A DNA stretch of 22,640 nt from a virus, in IMG/VR virus record IMGVR_UViG_3300025927_000031, positions 1 through 22,640 of that record, one strand, 5' to 3'. The notes beneath the pieces are model-generated. The model saw only the letters and a list, made by a program, of their open reading frames with translations, made no database searches and had not been told where the DNA came from. This document shows positions 14,470 to 19,917 of the stretch, piece after piece; position 1 is the stretch's first letter; each line of letters starts with the position of its first letter. Position numbers and translations under genes: made by a program.

Positions 14470-14757
14470 CTATTGCGTGACGCCTTCCAGTTCGAACAAT
14501 GCCTGGTCGACGGATCGGACCACGCGCACGTCCATGCCGTAGGTTCGCATTCGATCGGACTGATCGCGCTGATCCTGGGACTGCTGGCGCTTTCCGGTTT
14601 TCACTTCCAGCCAGATGCTTCGACCTGGCTTGCCACAGTGCAGGTCTGGCCAATCCTCCACGCTGATGCGCGTGACCTGCCAGCCGCACCGTTCCAGTGC
14701 AGTGACGATCGGCGGTTCGGCGTGGTCCCTGAAGCCGACGCTAGTGCGCCGTGGCAC
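14470..14757 (-). CDS. VRR-NUC / PD-(D/E)XK-type nuclease
   Basis: A 95-residue protein with GTG at 14757, overlapping the end of the replication gene by 17 bases. It has RDHAEPPIVTALERCGWQV, the core WPDLHCGKPGRSIWLEVKTG (Asp38, Glu51, Lys53), and then QSQDQ and MDVRVVRS. This matches the small VRR-NUC fold (Asp...ExK) found in phage replication modules and related to Holliday-junction-resolving nucleases. It probably acts on branched or replicating DNA. The C-terminus ends VDQALFELEGVTQ. Adjacency to the replication protein and HNH nuclease fits a replication/recombination cluster. Confidence 0.85.
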   Translation of the reverse strand: MPRRTSVGFRDHAEPPIVTALERCGWQVTRISVEDWPDLHCGKPGRSIWLEVKTGKRQQSQDQRDQSDRMRTYGMDVRVVRSVDQALFELEGVTQ

Positions 14758-15550
14758 GGCTTAGGGCGGCGACGAATTGTGCGCGCAGGACGGGTTCGGT
14801 TTCCGGCGTTCGCTTCTGGATGGCTGACCAGCCGCCAGGTATGGCTTCAATCGCCGCCTGGACCGCTGCGGGTTTGATTTTGCCGTCACTGGCACAGAGC
14901 AATGCCCAGGCTTTGTTCGCTTCGGCTTCCTTCCCGTTCGGTGGACCTGTAGGCGAAACGAGCGCCTTATGGCGCACGTCGTTTCGCTGCGCCGCGGTAG
15001 AGTTATCCCCGTTATTCACGTTATCCACAGGCTTCATAATTCTTAATGACTCTGACTCTGACTCTGACTGTGTGACGTTACGGCGTGACGTCACGGAATC
15101 ACGCGTGACGTCCGTGACGCTGTCCTTTCCCATTTTCCGCTGCCGGTAGCGCCTGGCGCGTTCGGCCATGGTGTAATCCCGGTCCCGATATTCCATGAAA
15201 TTCAGCACTATGTAGCCGCCTTTGACCCTGGCCAGGCGACGGCCTTCGTTCGCCGGACTGCGGCTTTCGGGATCAGGATCGCACAGGCCGCGCAGGGCGC
15301 GCATACCTGGTTCGATGCCCAGCATGGCGCGGCGGATGATCCCAGGGCCGGCGGCTTCGATGAACCCGTACCAGCCAGCCGGCGCCTGCCAGCCGGTCGG
15401 TTCGTTCCTGTCGATTTCGAAGGTTTCGACGGGTTCGTCGAACTCCCTGGGCGTGGCCATTAGCAGCGCTGTCAGGAACAGCGATCGCGCGTCCGTGTTC
15501 AGCCAAACCGTCGAATCCAAAATCCCACAGTCCAGCTTCACGTATGGCAT
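14741..15550 (-). CDS. Phage replication-type protein (O-like), contains origin-like DNA
   Basis: A 269-residue protein starting at ATG 15550 behind GGTAGGGGACCGCG. The N-terminal 135 residues (MPYVKLDCGILDSTVWLNTD ... GGYIVLNFMEYRDRDYTMAE) match a conserved phage domain, probably helix-turn-helix DNA-binding, that sits with replication genes. Residues about 136-190 are a low-complexity linker with DSVTDVTRDSVTS, QSESESES and VDNVNNGDN. The C-terminal 70 residues are helical (NKAWALLCASDGKIKPAAVQ). The linker is encoded by DNA packed with DnaA-box-like and iteron-like repeats, as in lambda gene O, so I infer an origin-binding initiator. The codons of the linker (TCA, GAG, TTA, AGA) differ from the rest. 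An initiator role is inferred, not shown. Confidence 0.7.
   Translation of the reverse strand: MPYVKLDCGILDSTVWLNTDARSLFLTALLMATPREFDEPVETFEIDRNEPTGWQAPAGWYGFIEAAGPGIIRRAMLGIEPGMRALRGLCDPDPESRSPANEGRRLARVKGGYIVLNFMEYRDRDYTMAERARRYRQRKMGKDSVTDVTRDSVTSRRNVTQSESESESLRIMKPVDNVNNGDNSTAAQRNDVRHKALVSPTGPPNGKEAEANKAWALLCASDGKIKPAAVQAAIEAIPGGWSAIQKRTPETEPVLRAQFVAALSRATAH
15002..15120. other. Candidate replication origin: DnaA-box array, AT-rich stretch and iterons
   Basis: Three contiguous 9-bp repeats GTTATCCCC, GTTATTCAC and GTTATCCAC (15002-15028) include a perfect DnaA box TTATCCACA at 15021-15029. An AT-rich stretch (15033-15047) follows. Then come four tandem TGACTC-type hexamers (15047-15070). 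Next are four GTGACG elements (15072, 15085, 15105, 15114) with the palindrome CGTGACGTCACG (15084-15095). All lie inside the replication-type gene. The arrangement is that of an intragenic phage origin; function is inferred. Confidence 0.5.
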
Positions 15551-15604
15551 CGCGGTCCCCTACCTGGTTGAGTTTTCGCCCCGACGCGGAACGTATCACG
15601 GCGC

Positions 15605-15621
15605 GTCACGGCGTGACAATG
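15605..15621 (-). promoter_or_regulatory. Palindrome GTCACGGCGTGAC overlapping a -35-like TTGTCA, upstream of replication gene
   Basis: This is the second copy of the 16-bp minus-strand sequence TTGTCACGCCGTGACG, 55 bases before the replication gene start. TTGTCA resembles a -35 box; at 17-18 bases follow ATACGT/TACGTT, weak -10 candidates. A further TCACGG half-site lies at 15596-15601. Together these suggest a repressor- or initiator-controlled promoter for the replication operon. Confidence 0.45.
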
Positions 15622-15643
15622 TGCAGCGGCGCTATGCCGAAAT

Positions 15644-15660
15644 TGCATTCCAGGAATGCA
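15644..15660. promoter_or_regulatory. Perfect inverted repeat TGCATTCC-A-GGAATGCA
   Basis: Two 8-bp arms around a single central base lie in the noncoding gap (15551-15662) upstream of the replication gene and just after a micro-ORF. The symmetry suits a dimeric DNA-binding protein. The sequence differs from the other palindromes here, so a different regulator, phage or host, would be implied. As RNA the arms could also form only a very tight, unlikely hairpin. Confidence 0.45.
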
Positions 15661-15662
15661 GA

Positions 15663-15737
15663 TTAGTGATGGCGCCAGTGCAGCGCGACGACCAGCCAAA
15701 ACGTCAGGTACAGGATCACCCGATCCAGCGTTTTCAC
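15663..15737 (-). CDS. 24-residue membrane micropeptide
   Basis: A GTG at 15737 overlaps the TGA of the upstream 149-residue gene (GTGA), the same coupling used along this operon. The peptide is MKTLDRVILYLTFWLVVALH followed by WRHH. A basic/acidic start, one hydrophobic helix of about 15 residues and a His-rich end suggest an inner-membrane peptide. It could be a chance ORF. Coupling and composition favour a real one. No function is known. Confidence 0.4.
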   Translation of the reverse strand: MKTLDRVILYLTFWLVVALHWRHH

Positions 15738-16183
15738 CCGATCGGCACCAGCGCGCCCGACGATCGGATTTCCTGCAGCACGGCTTCGCGCACTTTGCGG
15801 AACCGGCGTTCGGCGTCGCCCGCCTTTGGCGCGCGGTCTAAACCGAATTCGTCATTCCAAAACATGATTTCGCGCGCCAGGGTTTCGCTGATGCCGAACA
15901 GCTTGGCCACTTTCGAATAATCCTCCACGTCGACCTGCGACACATCCAGGCCGCGCGCGCGCGCCACGGCGCCCAGGGCGCACACTTCGCCGGTCGCCGG
16001 ATGCTGCAGTTCGCCTTCGATCAATCGTGGCTCTGGCAGTGCATCCATCGCCGCCAGCAGTTCCCGCAGGAATGCCTGGCCACGCTTGCCGCGAATCGCG
16101 CTGGCGCGCGCTCCTGAGAAGCGAATCATCGCCCATAAATCGTCGCATTCATCGCATTCATCGCTGAAACCGTGTCGACTCAT
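15734..16183 (-). CDS. Conserved hypothetical phage protein
   Basis: A 149-residue protein with ATG 16183 behind AAGGGGATAACGCT (strong ribosome site). It begins MSRHGFSDECDECDDLWAMI and then has RGKRGQAFLRELLAAMDALP and GEVCALGAVARARGLDVS. I recognise this as a common phage early-gene protein of unknown function. The Cys/Asp-rich start contains a 9-bp tandem duplication (encoding DECDEC). The middle (AKLFGISETLAREIMFWNDE) is helix-turn-helix-like in spacing, but this is not enough to assign DNA binding. It lies in the leftward early operon just before the replication control region. Confidence 0.75.
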   Translation of the reverse strand: MSRHGFSDECDECDDLWAMIRFSGARASAIRGKRGQAFLRELLAAMDALPEPRLIEGELQHPATGEVCALGAVARARGLDVSQVDVEDYSKVAKLFGISETLAREIMFWNDEFGLDRAPKAGDAERRFRKVREAVLQEIRSSGALVPIG

Positions 16184-16196
16184 AGCGTTATCCCCT

Positions 16197-16436
16197 TTAG
16201 TGCGCCTTCATCGTGGCGCATTCGGCATAGGCGGCCTGGATCACTGGCGCCAGGTCGTGCGCCCAGGCGTAGGCGACGCGCAGGATCAGCGTGCCTTCGC
16301 TCAACGGGAACGGTCCTTCGAACGTATAGCCGGCGGCCTTCAGGTGCCGTTCGAATACGGGCAGCTTCCAGGCTTCCAGGGCGACCGCGGCGGTTTTGTC
16401 GCGCGGCGGTGTGCCGTTGACGATCGCGTCCGTCAT
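16197..16436 (-). CDS. Hypothetical phage protein
   Basis: A 79-residue protein, ATGA-coupled to the upstream zinc-ribbon gene. It begins MTDAIVNGTPPRDKTAAVAL and continues with FERHLKAAGYTFEGPFPLSE and LILRVAYAWAHDLAPVIQAA. It appears to be a compact alpha/beta protein without cysteine clusters or membrane segments. The 13 bases after its stop hold the ribosome site of the next gene. I do not recognise a function. Confidence 0.7.
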   Translation of the reverse strand: MTDAIVNGTPPRDKTAAVALEAWKLPVFERHLKAAGYTFEGPFPLSEGTLILRVAYAWAHDLAPVIQAAYAECATMKAH

Positions 16437-16654
16437 GGCGCGCGCGGCCTGCGATGCTGATTCGCGTTCGGGCAGGTCGCGAAGTGACTGACGTGCCGGT
16501 TTAGGTCTAGCTGGTGTTGCGCATCGGTCGGACGCGTGCTGATTTCATCGACCGGCATCCGTTTGCCCGACCGCGTCTGGAACCAGACAATCTCCGCACC
16601 GCAGCTTCGGCACCAGACGCGCAGCGGATGCTTCCGGCGTAAGTCGTCAGTCAT
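16433..16654 (-). CDS. Small zinc-ribbon-like protein
   Basis: A 73-residue protein with VWCRSCGAEIVWFQTRSGKR (CxxC), then MPVDEISTRP and a C-terminal HVSHFATCPN. This is a familiar small phage protein with a likely zinc site built from the first CxxC plus a His/Cys pair near the end. Its start overlaps the preceding gene by eight bases and its stop overlaps the next ATG, so it is translated as part of the leftward train. Role unknown; binding of nucleic acid or protein is possible. Confidence 0.7.
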   Translation of the reverse strand: MTDDLRRKHPLRVWCRSCGAEIVWFQTRSGKRMPVDEISTRPTDAQHQLDLNRHVSHFATCPNANQHRRPRAP

Positions 16655-16850
16655 GGTTAAGCCGCGCCTTCAGGGCCGCGCCCAGGCGGTGACGCACGAC
16701 GCCCACGGAATTCATGCCGGGATCGAATATCTGCAGGGCCTGGCGCGTCTGCGCCAGTTCGGCTTCGGCACGGAACGCGCGTTCCCGGTAATGGGCGACC
16801 AGCCGTTCCAGTTGGACGATTCGACTATGCGGATGTGGCTTGCGACTCAC
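16647..16850 (-). CDS. Small coiled-coil hypothetical protein
   Basis: The GTG at 16850 overlaps the stop of the upstream gene (GTGA), giving 67 residues. The long frame open upstream is antisense/out-of-frame to real genes. The product begins MSRKPHPHSRIVQLERLVAH and forms a helix through RERAFRAEAELAQTRQALQI. It then has FDPGMNSVGVVRHRLGAAL and a basic end. Composition suggests a basic DNA-associated or dimerising helix protein. No family recognised. Confidence 0.6.
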   Translation of the reverse strand: MSRKPHPHSRIVQLERLVAHYRERAFRAEAELAQTRQALQIFDPGMNSVGVVRHRLGAALKARLNHD

Positions 16851-17236
16851 GGCGTGCGCCACACTTGGACGGGTCTGGTGTGCATGTTGCTGGCGCCATC
16901 GCCGAATTGTTCGAAGCCGTCTTTCACGACAATCCGATCGACCGATGCGCGGCGAAATACACTGCCCCACGCGCAGTTTTTCGGCGGTGGCGGCAGTCCC
17001 TGGCGTTCGGCCCAGGTGCGCACGTCGAATGCGATGAAGCGGGCGCTGCCTTCCTCGCGAATGAAGCGTTCCAGGAAGCCGCGCGCACGCGCCGACCAGG
17101 ACGGCACTTCCGCATCGGCGTGCGCCTTCGCGCGTTCCATGCCTTCGACCGCAGCGGCCCATGCCTGGCGGCGGTTCGCCGGCGCCGGGCGCGGCGTCGG
17201 TTCGGGTTCGGCGAACAGGTCTGGCTGGTCGGTCAT
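16847..17236 (-). CDS. Conserved phage protein, winged-helix-like, unknown function
   Basis: A 129-residue protein, ATGA-coupled to MazG upstream. After a disordered start (TDQPDLFAEPEPTPRPAPAN) comes a helical region and then RFIAFDVRTWAERQGLPPPP, NCAWGSVFRRASVDRIVVKD and a C-terminal NMHTRPVQVWR. The pattern 'F..eDvR.wA...GlP.Pp..raWG.vfrrA...giI...G......s..H..pv.vW' is one I recall from many phages and prophages. Its spacing resembles a winged helix, suggesting a nucleic-acid-related role, but no function is established. Confidence 0.7.
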   Translation of the reverse strand: MTDQPDLFAEPEPTPRPAPANRRQAWAAAVEGMERAKAHADAEVPSWSARARGFLERFIREEGSARFIAFDVRTWAERQGLPPPPKNCAWGSVFRRASVDRIVVKDGFEQFGDGASNMHTRPVQVWRTP

Positions 17237-17622
17237 TGGCCGGGACTCCCGATACTTTCCCCGATGCGCTCCGGGAATCCATTGCGATCGCTGACCTTAT
17301 TGAACTTGATGCGCACGGCTTCATCCAGTTCCACGCCGGCGGCCTGCGCAATCAAGTCCAGATAACAGAATACGTCTGCGATTTCGTCGGCCAGTTGCGC
17401 GCGCAATTCGCTGTCGGACGCGTTGTTGCCTACCAGCCCATCGCGCGAACGATTTAGCTTTTTAATCACATTGCACAGTTCGCCAGTTTCGCCGGCCAGC
17501 GCCACGGCCCAGTCGCTCAGACTCCAAGAATTTAAGCCGGCGGGATGCCAGCGGTCGCTGCGCTGCCGGTTGAGTTTTGAGAATTGGCGAAGCCCGTCTA
17601 AGTTTATGAGTTTATCTGTCAT
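17233..17622 (-). CDS. MazG-type nucleotide pyrophosphohydrolase
   Basis: A 129-residue all-alpha NTP-PPase. The metal-binding ExxE...ExxD set is visible: AGETGELCNVIKK (Glu45, Glu48) and ADEIADVFCYLDLIA (Glu80, Asp83). DGLVGNNAS and FNKVSDRNGFP follow in the usual places. Such enzymes cleave NTPs or dNTPs to monophosphate and PPi. Phage versions may alter (p)ppGpp-linked starvation signals or nucleotide pools; which one applies here is not readable. It overlaps the upstream small Cys/His gene by 11 bases and is ATGA-coupled downstream. Confidence 0.92.
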   Translation of the reverse strand: MTDKLINLDGLRQFSKLNRQRSDRWHPAGLNSWSLSDWAVALAGETGELCNVIKKLNRSRDGLVGNNASDSELRAQLADEIADVFCYLDLIAQAAGVELDEAVRIKFNKVSDRNGFPERIGESIGSPGQ

Positions 17623-17815
17623 GCCTGCCCCGATATTCGGCCAGTAACTGAACCTTCAGCGCCAGCAGTTGCGTGTCCTTCAGCGCCTTGCGCCGCGCGA
17701 CTTCGTCAGGGTGATGCTGGAAACAATAGCCGTCCTTATCGGCCTGGCGCGTGCAGGGCCGGAAATGCCGACTGCGCGAATAGACCGGCATTAAGGACTT
17801 GCAGATTTCAGTCAT
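17612..17815 (-). CDS. Small Cys/His protein
   Basis: A 67-residue basic protein beginning MTEICKSLMPVYSRSRHFRP and containing CTRQADKDGYCFQHHPDEVA, a Cys-x(n)-Cys-FxHH pattern typical of tiny phage zinc-binding proteins. The C-terminal half is a helix (LKDTQLLALKVQLLAEYRG). It is coupled to the upstream gene by ATGA. Function unknown. Confidence 0.6.
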   Translation of the reverse strand: MTEICKSLMPVYSRSRHFRPCTRQADKDGYCFQHHPDEVARRKALKDTQLLALKVQLLAEYRGRHDR

Positions 17816-17979
17816 CGGTCATAAACCCAGCCTTCCATGAAGGCTTCGCGCGCGGTCGAATACTCCAACTGTTCGCGCCATTCGGCGTCGCTGATGTCGG
17901 ACCATGGCCAATGTCGCAGAATCCGCCAGCACAGCCAGCACACGCGCAGACGTTTCCACTGGAAGGCTAATTCCTTCAT
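17812..17979 (-). CDS. Small Trp-rich hypothetical protein
   Basis: The ATG at 17979 forms an ATGA overlap with the upstream stop (55 residues); a start at 18024 would intrude on that gene. The sequence MKELAFQWKRLRVCWLCWRI is unusually rich in Trp, Cys and Arg, followed by LRHWPWSDISDAEWREQLE. The WCRILRHWPWSD-type stretch is amphipathic, not a classic membrane helix. No family recognised. Confidence 0.55.
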   Translation of the reverse strand: MKELAFQWKRLRVCWLCWRILRHWPWSDISDAEWREQLEYSTAREAFMEGWVYDR

Positions 17980-18173
17980 GGCTTCAGCGCTTCCAGGTCC
18001 GACAGCGCCTGGCACAGTTTGCAATTCGGACTGAAGGTGGCGGAATGATTGTGCGGGCGGTATTTCTTCGCCAATTCCGCAATGTCGGCCAGCACGCGCA
18101 GGACTTCGGCGGTTCGCGGCATAGCGTCCACCTGGACGCGATTGGCAAGCCTGCGAACTTCGTCAAGCGTCAT
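17976..18173 (-). CDS. Small early protein, member of a tandem MTxxD/E family
   Basis: 65 residues from ATG 18173 (ATGA overlap with the upstream gene). It begins MTLDEVRRLANRVQVDAMPR and contains EVLRVLADIAELAKKYRP, ending CKLCQALSDLEALKP. Start and end resemble those of the upstream neighbour (MTPADVQRTADGLEAF ... LRSALEHFESLRP), suggesting tandem duplication with divergence. A CxxC pair lies near the end. Function unknown. Confidence 0.55.
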   Translation of the reverse strand: MTLDEVRRLANRVQVDAMPRTAEVLRVLADIAELAKKYRPHNHSATFSPNCKLCQALSDLEALKP

Positions 18174-18400
18174 GGCCTCAGACTCTCGAAATGTTCCAGC
18201 GCACTGCGCAGCGCGTTGAAGGAATCCTGGTCGCGATCCGCGATCAGTAGCACGCCTTGCGCATGGGCGGCGATATTGCCCAGGGCGCGCAGCATGGCCA
18301 CATCGCGCGCCACGGACGCCAGGGCCTGCGGCTGGCCGGCGCACTTCAGTGCAAAGGCTTCCAGCCCGTCCGCCGTTCGCTGGACATCCGCCGGCGTCAT
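18170..18400 (-). CDS. Small early protein, member of a tandem MTxxD/E family
   Basis: 76 residues, ATGA-coupled on both sides. Sequence MTPADVQRTADGLEAFALKC followed by an all-helical body (ALASVARDVAMLRALGNIAA) and the end LRSALEHFESLRP. It is likely a small helical bundle. Similar N- and C-termini to the downstream 65-residue protein and a similar N-terminus to the upstream 94-residue one (MTPDDLLLMA). No known function. Confidence 0.6.
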   Translation of the reverse strand: MTPADVQRTADGLEAFALKCAGQPQALASVARDVAMLRALGNIAAHAQGVLLIADRDQDSFNALRSALEHFESLRP

Positions 18401-18681
18401 GGCTGCGAACTCAGTTCCTGCAGCCGCGCCAGGGCGATGTCATTTCGCAGCCAGGCTTCCTTCCGGCGACAGCGATATTCGGCCAATTTTCCAGGGGGCG
18501 GCGGCGCGTGTGGATAACGCTGTCCGGCCATTTCGTCCTTCATCCGTTTCGTCGCCTGCAATTCCAGGGCGGCGTTCCAGACTTCGCGCAGCGCGCGCAG
18601 CAGGGCGCCGGTTTTATAGTCGGCTGTAATTTTCCGACCGTCGCAGGCGCTGGCCATTAACAGCAGGTCATCTGGCGTCAT
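18397..18681 (-). CDS. Small early protein, member of a tandem MTxxD/E family
   Basis: 94 residues beginning MTPDDLLLMASACDGRKITA, then helical LRALREVWNAALELQATKRM, a Pro-rich turn (YPHAPPPPGK) and a basic helical end (CRRKEAWLRNDIALARLQEL). Its start lies four bases after the upstream TGA. Only the first dozen residues resemble the two following genes, so kinship is tentative. A lone perfect DnaA-box sequence (18509-18517) falls within its RYPHAP codons. Confidence 0.6.
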   Translation of the reverse strand: MTPDDLLLMASACDGRKITADYKTGALLRALREVWNAALELQATKRMKDEMAGQRYPHAPPPPGKLAEYRCRRKEAWLRNDIALARLQELSSQP

Positions 18682-18685
18682 GGTT

Positions 18686-18868
18686 TCAGCCCCGCAGGTC
18701 CGTCTGCACTTCGCTGACGTGAATCGTCAGCACGATCCGCAGCCTTTCGCCAGGTTCGGCGATGACTTCCACCTTCGCCACGTTCGGAATGTCGATGTCA
18801 TCCAGCGAGACATTGCGCACGACGCCGATGGCATCCTTTCGCAGCACAACTTTCGAACCGAACGTCAT
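18686..18868 (-). CDS. Small beta-rich hypothetical protein
   Basis: The ATG at 18868 overlaps the upstream stop (ATGA), giving 60 residues; the frame is open upstream but overlaps a better gene. MTFGSKVVLRKDAIGVVRNV is followed by a strand-rich body (VAKVEVIAEPGERLRIVLTI). It has no cysteine or membrane helix. It could be a small inhibitor or chaperone-like fold; no family recognised. Confidence 0.55.
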   Translation of the reverse strand: MTFGSKVVLRKDAIGVVRNVSLDDIDIPNVAKVEVIAEPGERLRIVLTIHVSEVQTDLRG

Positions 18869-19065
18869 GACTTCAGCAGTTCCAAAGGCCGCCGCGCCCT
18901 GGCACGCTTCGCGGACGCCACGCGCGCCAGCCCGTGCCGCCTGCAATAATTTCCCAGCGCGCAGTTTGTATTCGACATCACGATGCCGCTCGCCTGCCTG
19001 AAGCAACCTGGATGCGCGCATGATCCAAGCGATCGGAACCATTGCGCTGTGTCGACCGTAGTCAT
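18865..19065 (-). CDS. Small zinc-binding-like protein
   Basis: 66 residues with SCAHPGCFRQASGIVMSNTN then CALGNYCRRHGLARV, i.e. CxxxxC...C....CxxH, a likely treble-clef or zinc-knuckle site. The tail is basic (SAKRARARRPLELLKS), which suits nucleic-acid binding. ATGA-coupled at both ends. Function unknown. Confidence 0.6.
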   Translation of the reverse strand: MTTVDTAQWFRSLGSCAHPGCFRQASGIVMSNTNCALGNYCRRHGLARVASAKRARARRPLELLKS

Positions 19066-19328
19066 CGCCGGCGCGGCTTCCGATTGAAGTCAGCGACCGC
19101 GCGTCGCAGCCTTTCGTATGGGCGCAGCGCGATCACGACGCTGGCGCCAGACGTGAAGTCCTTTGGGTCCAGGTCGGCGATCGCCTGGGCGGCGGATGCG
19201 ATCGCGCGCAGCTTGCGATAGTCGCGCTCGCGAATGCAGCGGTGCGGACCGTTGCCCAGGACGCGATACTGGAAATCATCCGCCTGGCCGTAAAAGACCG
19301 ACGGGATGCGCTTCACAGCTTCACCCAT
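19062..19328 (-). CDS. Hypothetical early protein
   Basis: 88 residues beginning MGEAVKRIPSVFYGQADDFQ, with YRVLGNGPHRCIRERDYRKL and a helical, very basic end (RPYERLRRAVADFNRKPRRR). Its start overlaps the end of the helix-turn-helix regulator gene by 16 bases, so both are co-translated. The basic tail could contact DNA or RNA. No family recognised. Confidence 0.6.
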   Translation of the reverse strand: MGEAVKRIPSVFYGQADDFQYRVLGNGPHRCIRERDYRKLRAIASAAQAIADLDPKDFTSGASVVIALRPYERLRRAVADFNRKPRRR

Positions 19329-19501
19329 ACCGGACGGAACGCCAGGCCCAGCTTCGCGGCGGTGTCGGGACTGACGGTTTTCCGAACGCCCGTGCTGATC
19401 CGATGCAGCAGCGAATAGTCCAGGTCGACCGCGGCGGCGGCCTTGCGCACGCTCCCGTGTTTAACAATAACGTCCTTTGCGGCTTTTTGCAGAGCGGTCA
19501 T
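19313..19501 (-). CDS. Cro/XRE-like helix-turn-helix regulator
   Basis: The ATG at 19501 is the real start (62 residues); the open frame beyond it crosses the promoter region and the next operon. The sequence AAKDVIVKHGSVRKAAAAVD, LDYSLLHRISTGVRK and SPDTAAKLGL follows the Cro-type pattern: helix 1, HGSxxxAAxxxx (helix 2), YxxLxRIxxG (recognition helix), then a closing helix. It is the first gene of the leftward operon. The two GTTGWCAAC palindromes just upstream are its most likely operators, giving autoregulation and control of both divergent operons. No ribosome site precedes the ATG, and the predicted transcript begins at or within two bases of it. Confidence 0.8.
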   Translation of the reverse strand: MTALQKAAKDVIVKHGSVRKAAAAVDLDYSLLHRISTGVRKTVSPDTAAKLGLAFRPVWVKL

Positions 19502-19509
19502 AGGCCGGG

Positions 19510-19539
19510 ACTTTAGGCACAGGTCGTGCCTGTTGTCAA
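19510..19539 (-). promoter_or_regulatory. Leftward early promoter
   Basis: On the minus strand a consensus -35 TTGACA (19539-19534) is followed at 18 bases by TAAAGT (19515-19510), 4 of 6 matches to the -10 consensus. Expected transcription start is about 19503, leaving 0-2 bases before the ATG at 19501, so the regulator mRNA is probably leaderless. The -35 lies inside operator GTTGTCAAC. Confidence 0.65.
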
Positions 19540-19561
19540 CTTTGGCGATAGTGTTGACAAC
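19532..19561. promoter_or_regulatory. Paired operators GTTGTCAAC and GTTGACAAC
   Basis: Two 9-bp palindromes, 19532-19540 and 19553-19561, have centres 21 bp apart, i.e. two DNA turns, on one face. With flanking bases they form an 11-bp inverted repeat (CTGTTGTCAAC ... GTTGACAACAG). Each covers the -35 of one divergent promoter. Probable binding sites of the adjacent Cro-like protein. Confidence 0.65.
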
Positions 19562-19582
19562 AGCGTAAACAGGCCCCACAAT
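19554..19582 (+). promoter_or_regulatory. Rightward early promoter
   Basis: Consensus -35 TTGACA (19554-19559), exact 17-base spacer, -10 CACAAT (19577-19582, 4 of 6). Predicted start is near 19589, which is the A of the first ATG, so the transcript appears leaderless. No Shine-Dalgarno sequence is present. The -35 is embedded in the operator GTTGACAAC. Confidence 0.7.
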
Positions 19583-19588
19583 CGCGCC

Positions 19589-19915
19589 ATGACTTACGCA
19601 ACCAAAACGTGCCGCCGCTGCAAAGGAACGGGATTCGTCAGTTCTCCGGTCGTCTACTGCGGCGCCCCTGGGACCTGTTTTAGCTGCCATGGCATGGGCG
19701 TCGTTCCGGTCGATCCGTTCATTCGGAAAATCGGCACGAAGGGTGATTTCATGCTGCGCGAATATCATGGCGATCGCTGCCTGTGCCGCGGCTCTTACGA
19801 AGCCCAAAAGGCGGACGATATGTATGACGTCAGCACTACGGTCATCACCGAAGAACAGGCCCGCCAGTTTGCGCGCGACGGCGTGCGCATCGACGCCACC
19901 ACTACAGGACGCTAA
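19589..19915 (+). CDS. DnaJ-type zinc-finger small protein
   Basis: I use ATG 19589 (108 residues), because an upstream GTG at 19526 would place the operators and promoter inside the gene. The N-terminal part has two CxxCxGxG knuckles, KTCRRCKGTGFV (residues 7-18) and GTCFSCHGMGVV, separated by VYCGAPG, as in the DnaJ central zinc domain. A further DRCLCRGSYEAQ follows. There is no J-domain. Such stand-alone DnaJ-like zinc proteins occur in phage early regions and bind protein or nucleic acid. It is the first gene of the rightward operon. Confidence 0.75.
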   Translation: MTYATKTCRRCKGTGFVSSPVVYCGAPGTCFSCHGMGVVPVDPFIRKIGTKGDFMLREYHGDRCLCRGSYEAQKADDMYDVSTTVITEEQARQFARDGVRIDATTTGR

Positions 19916-19917
19916 CT

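Noticed and set aside
16140-16163. Tandem 9-bp repeat encoding DECDEC
   Set aside because: Only two and a fraction units inside a coding region; best read as a small replication slippage, not a regulatory array.
18509-18517. Perfect DnaA-box sequence TGTGGATAA inside a small gene
   Set aside because: It is isolated, without neighbouring boxes, AT-rich DNA or iterons; one such match in a 22-kb window can be chance.
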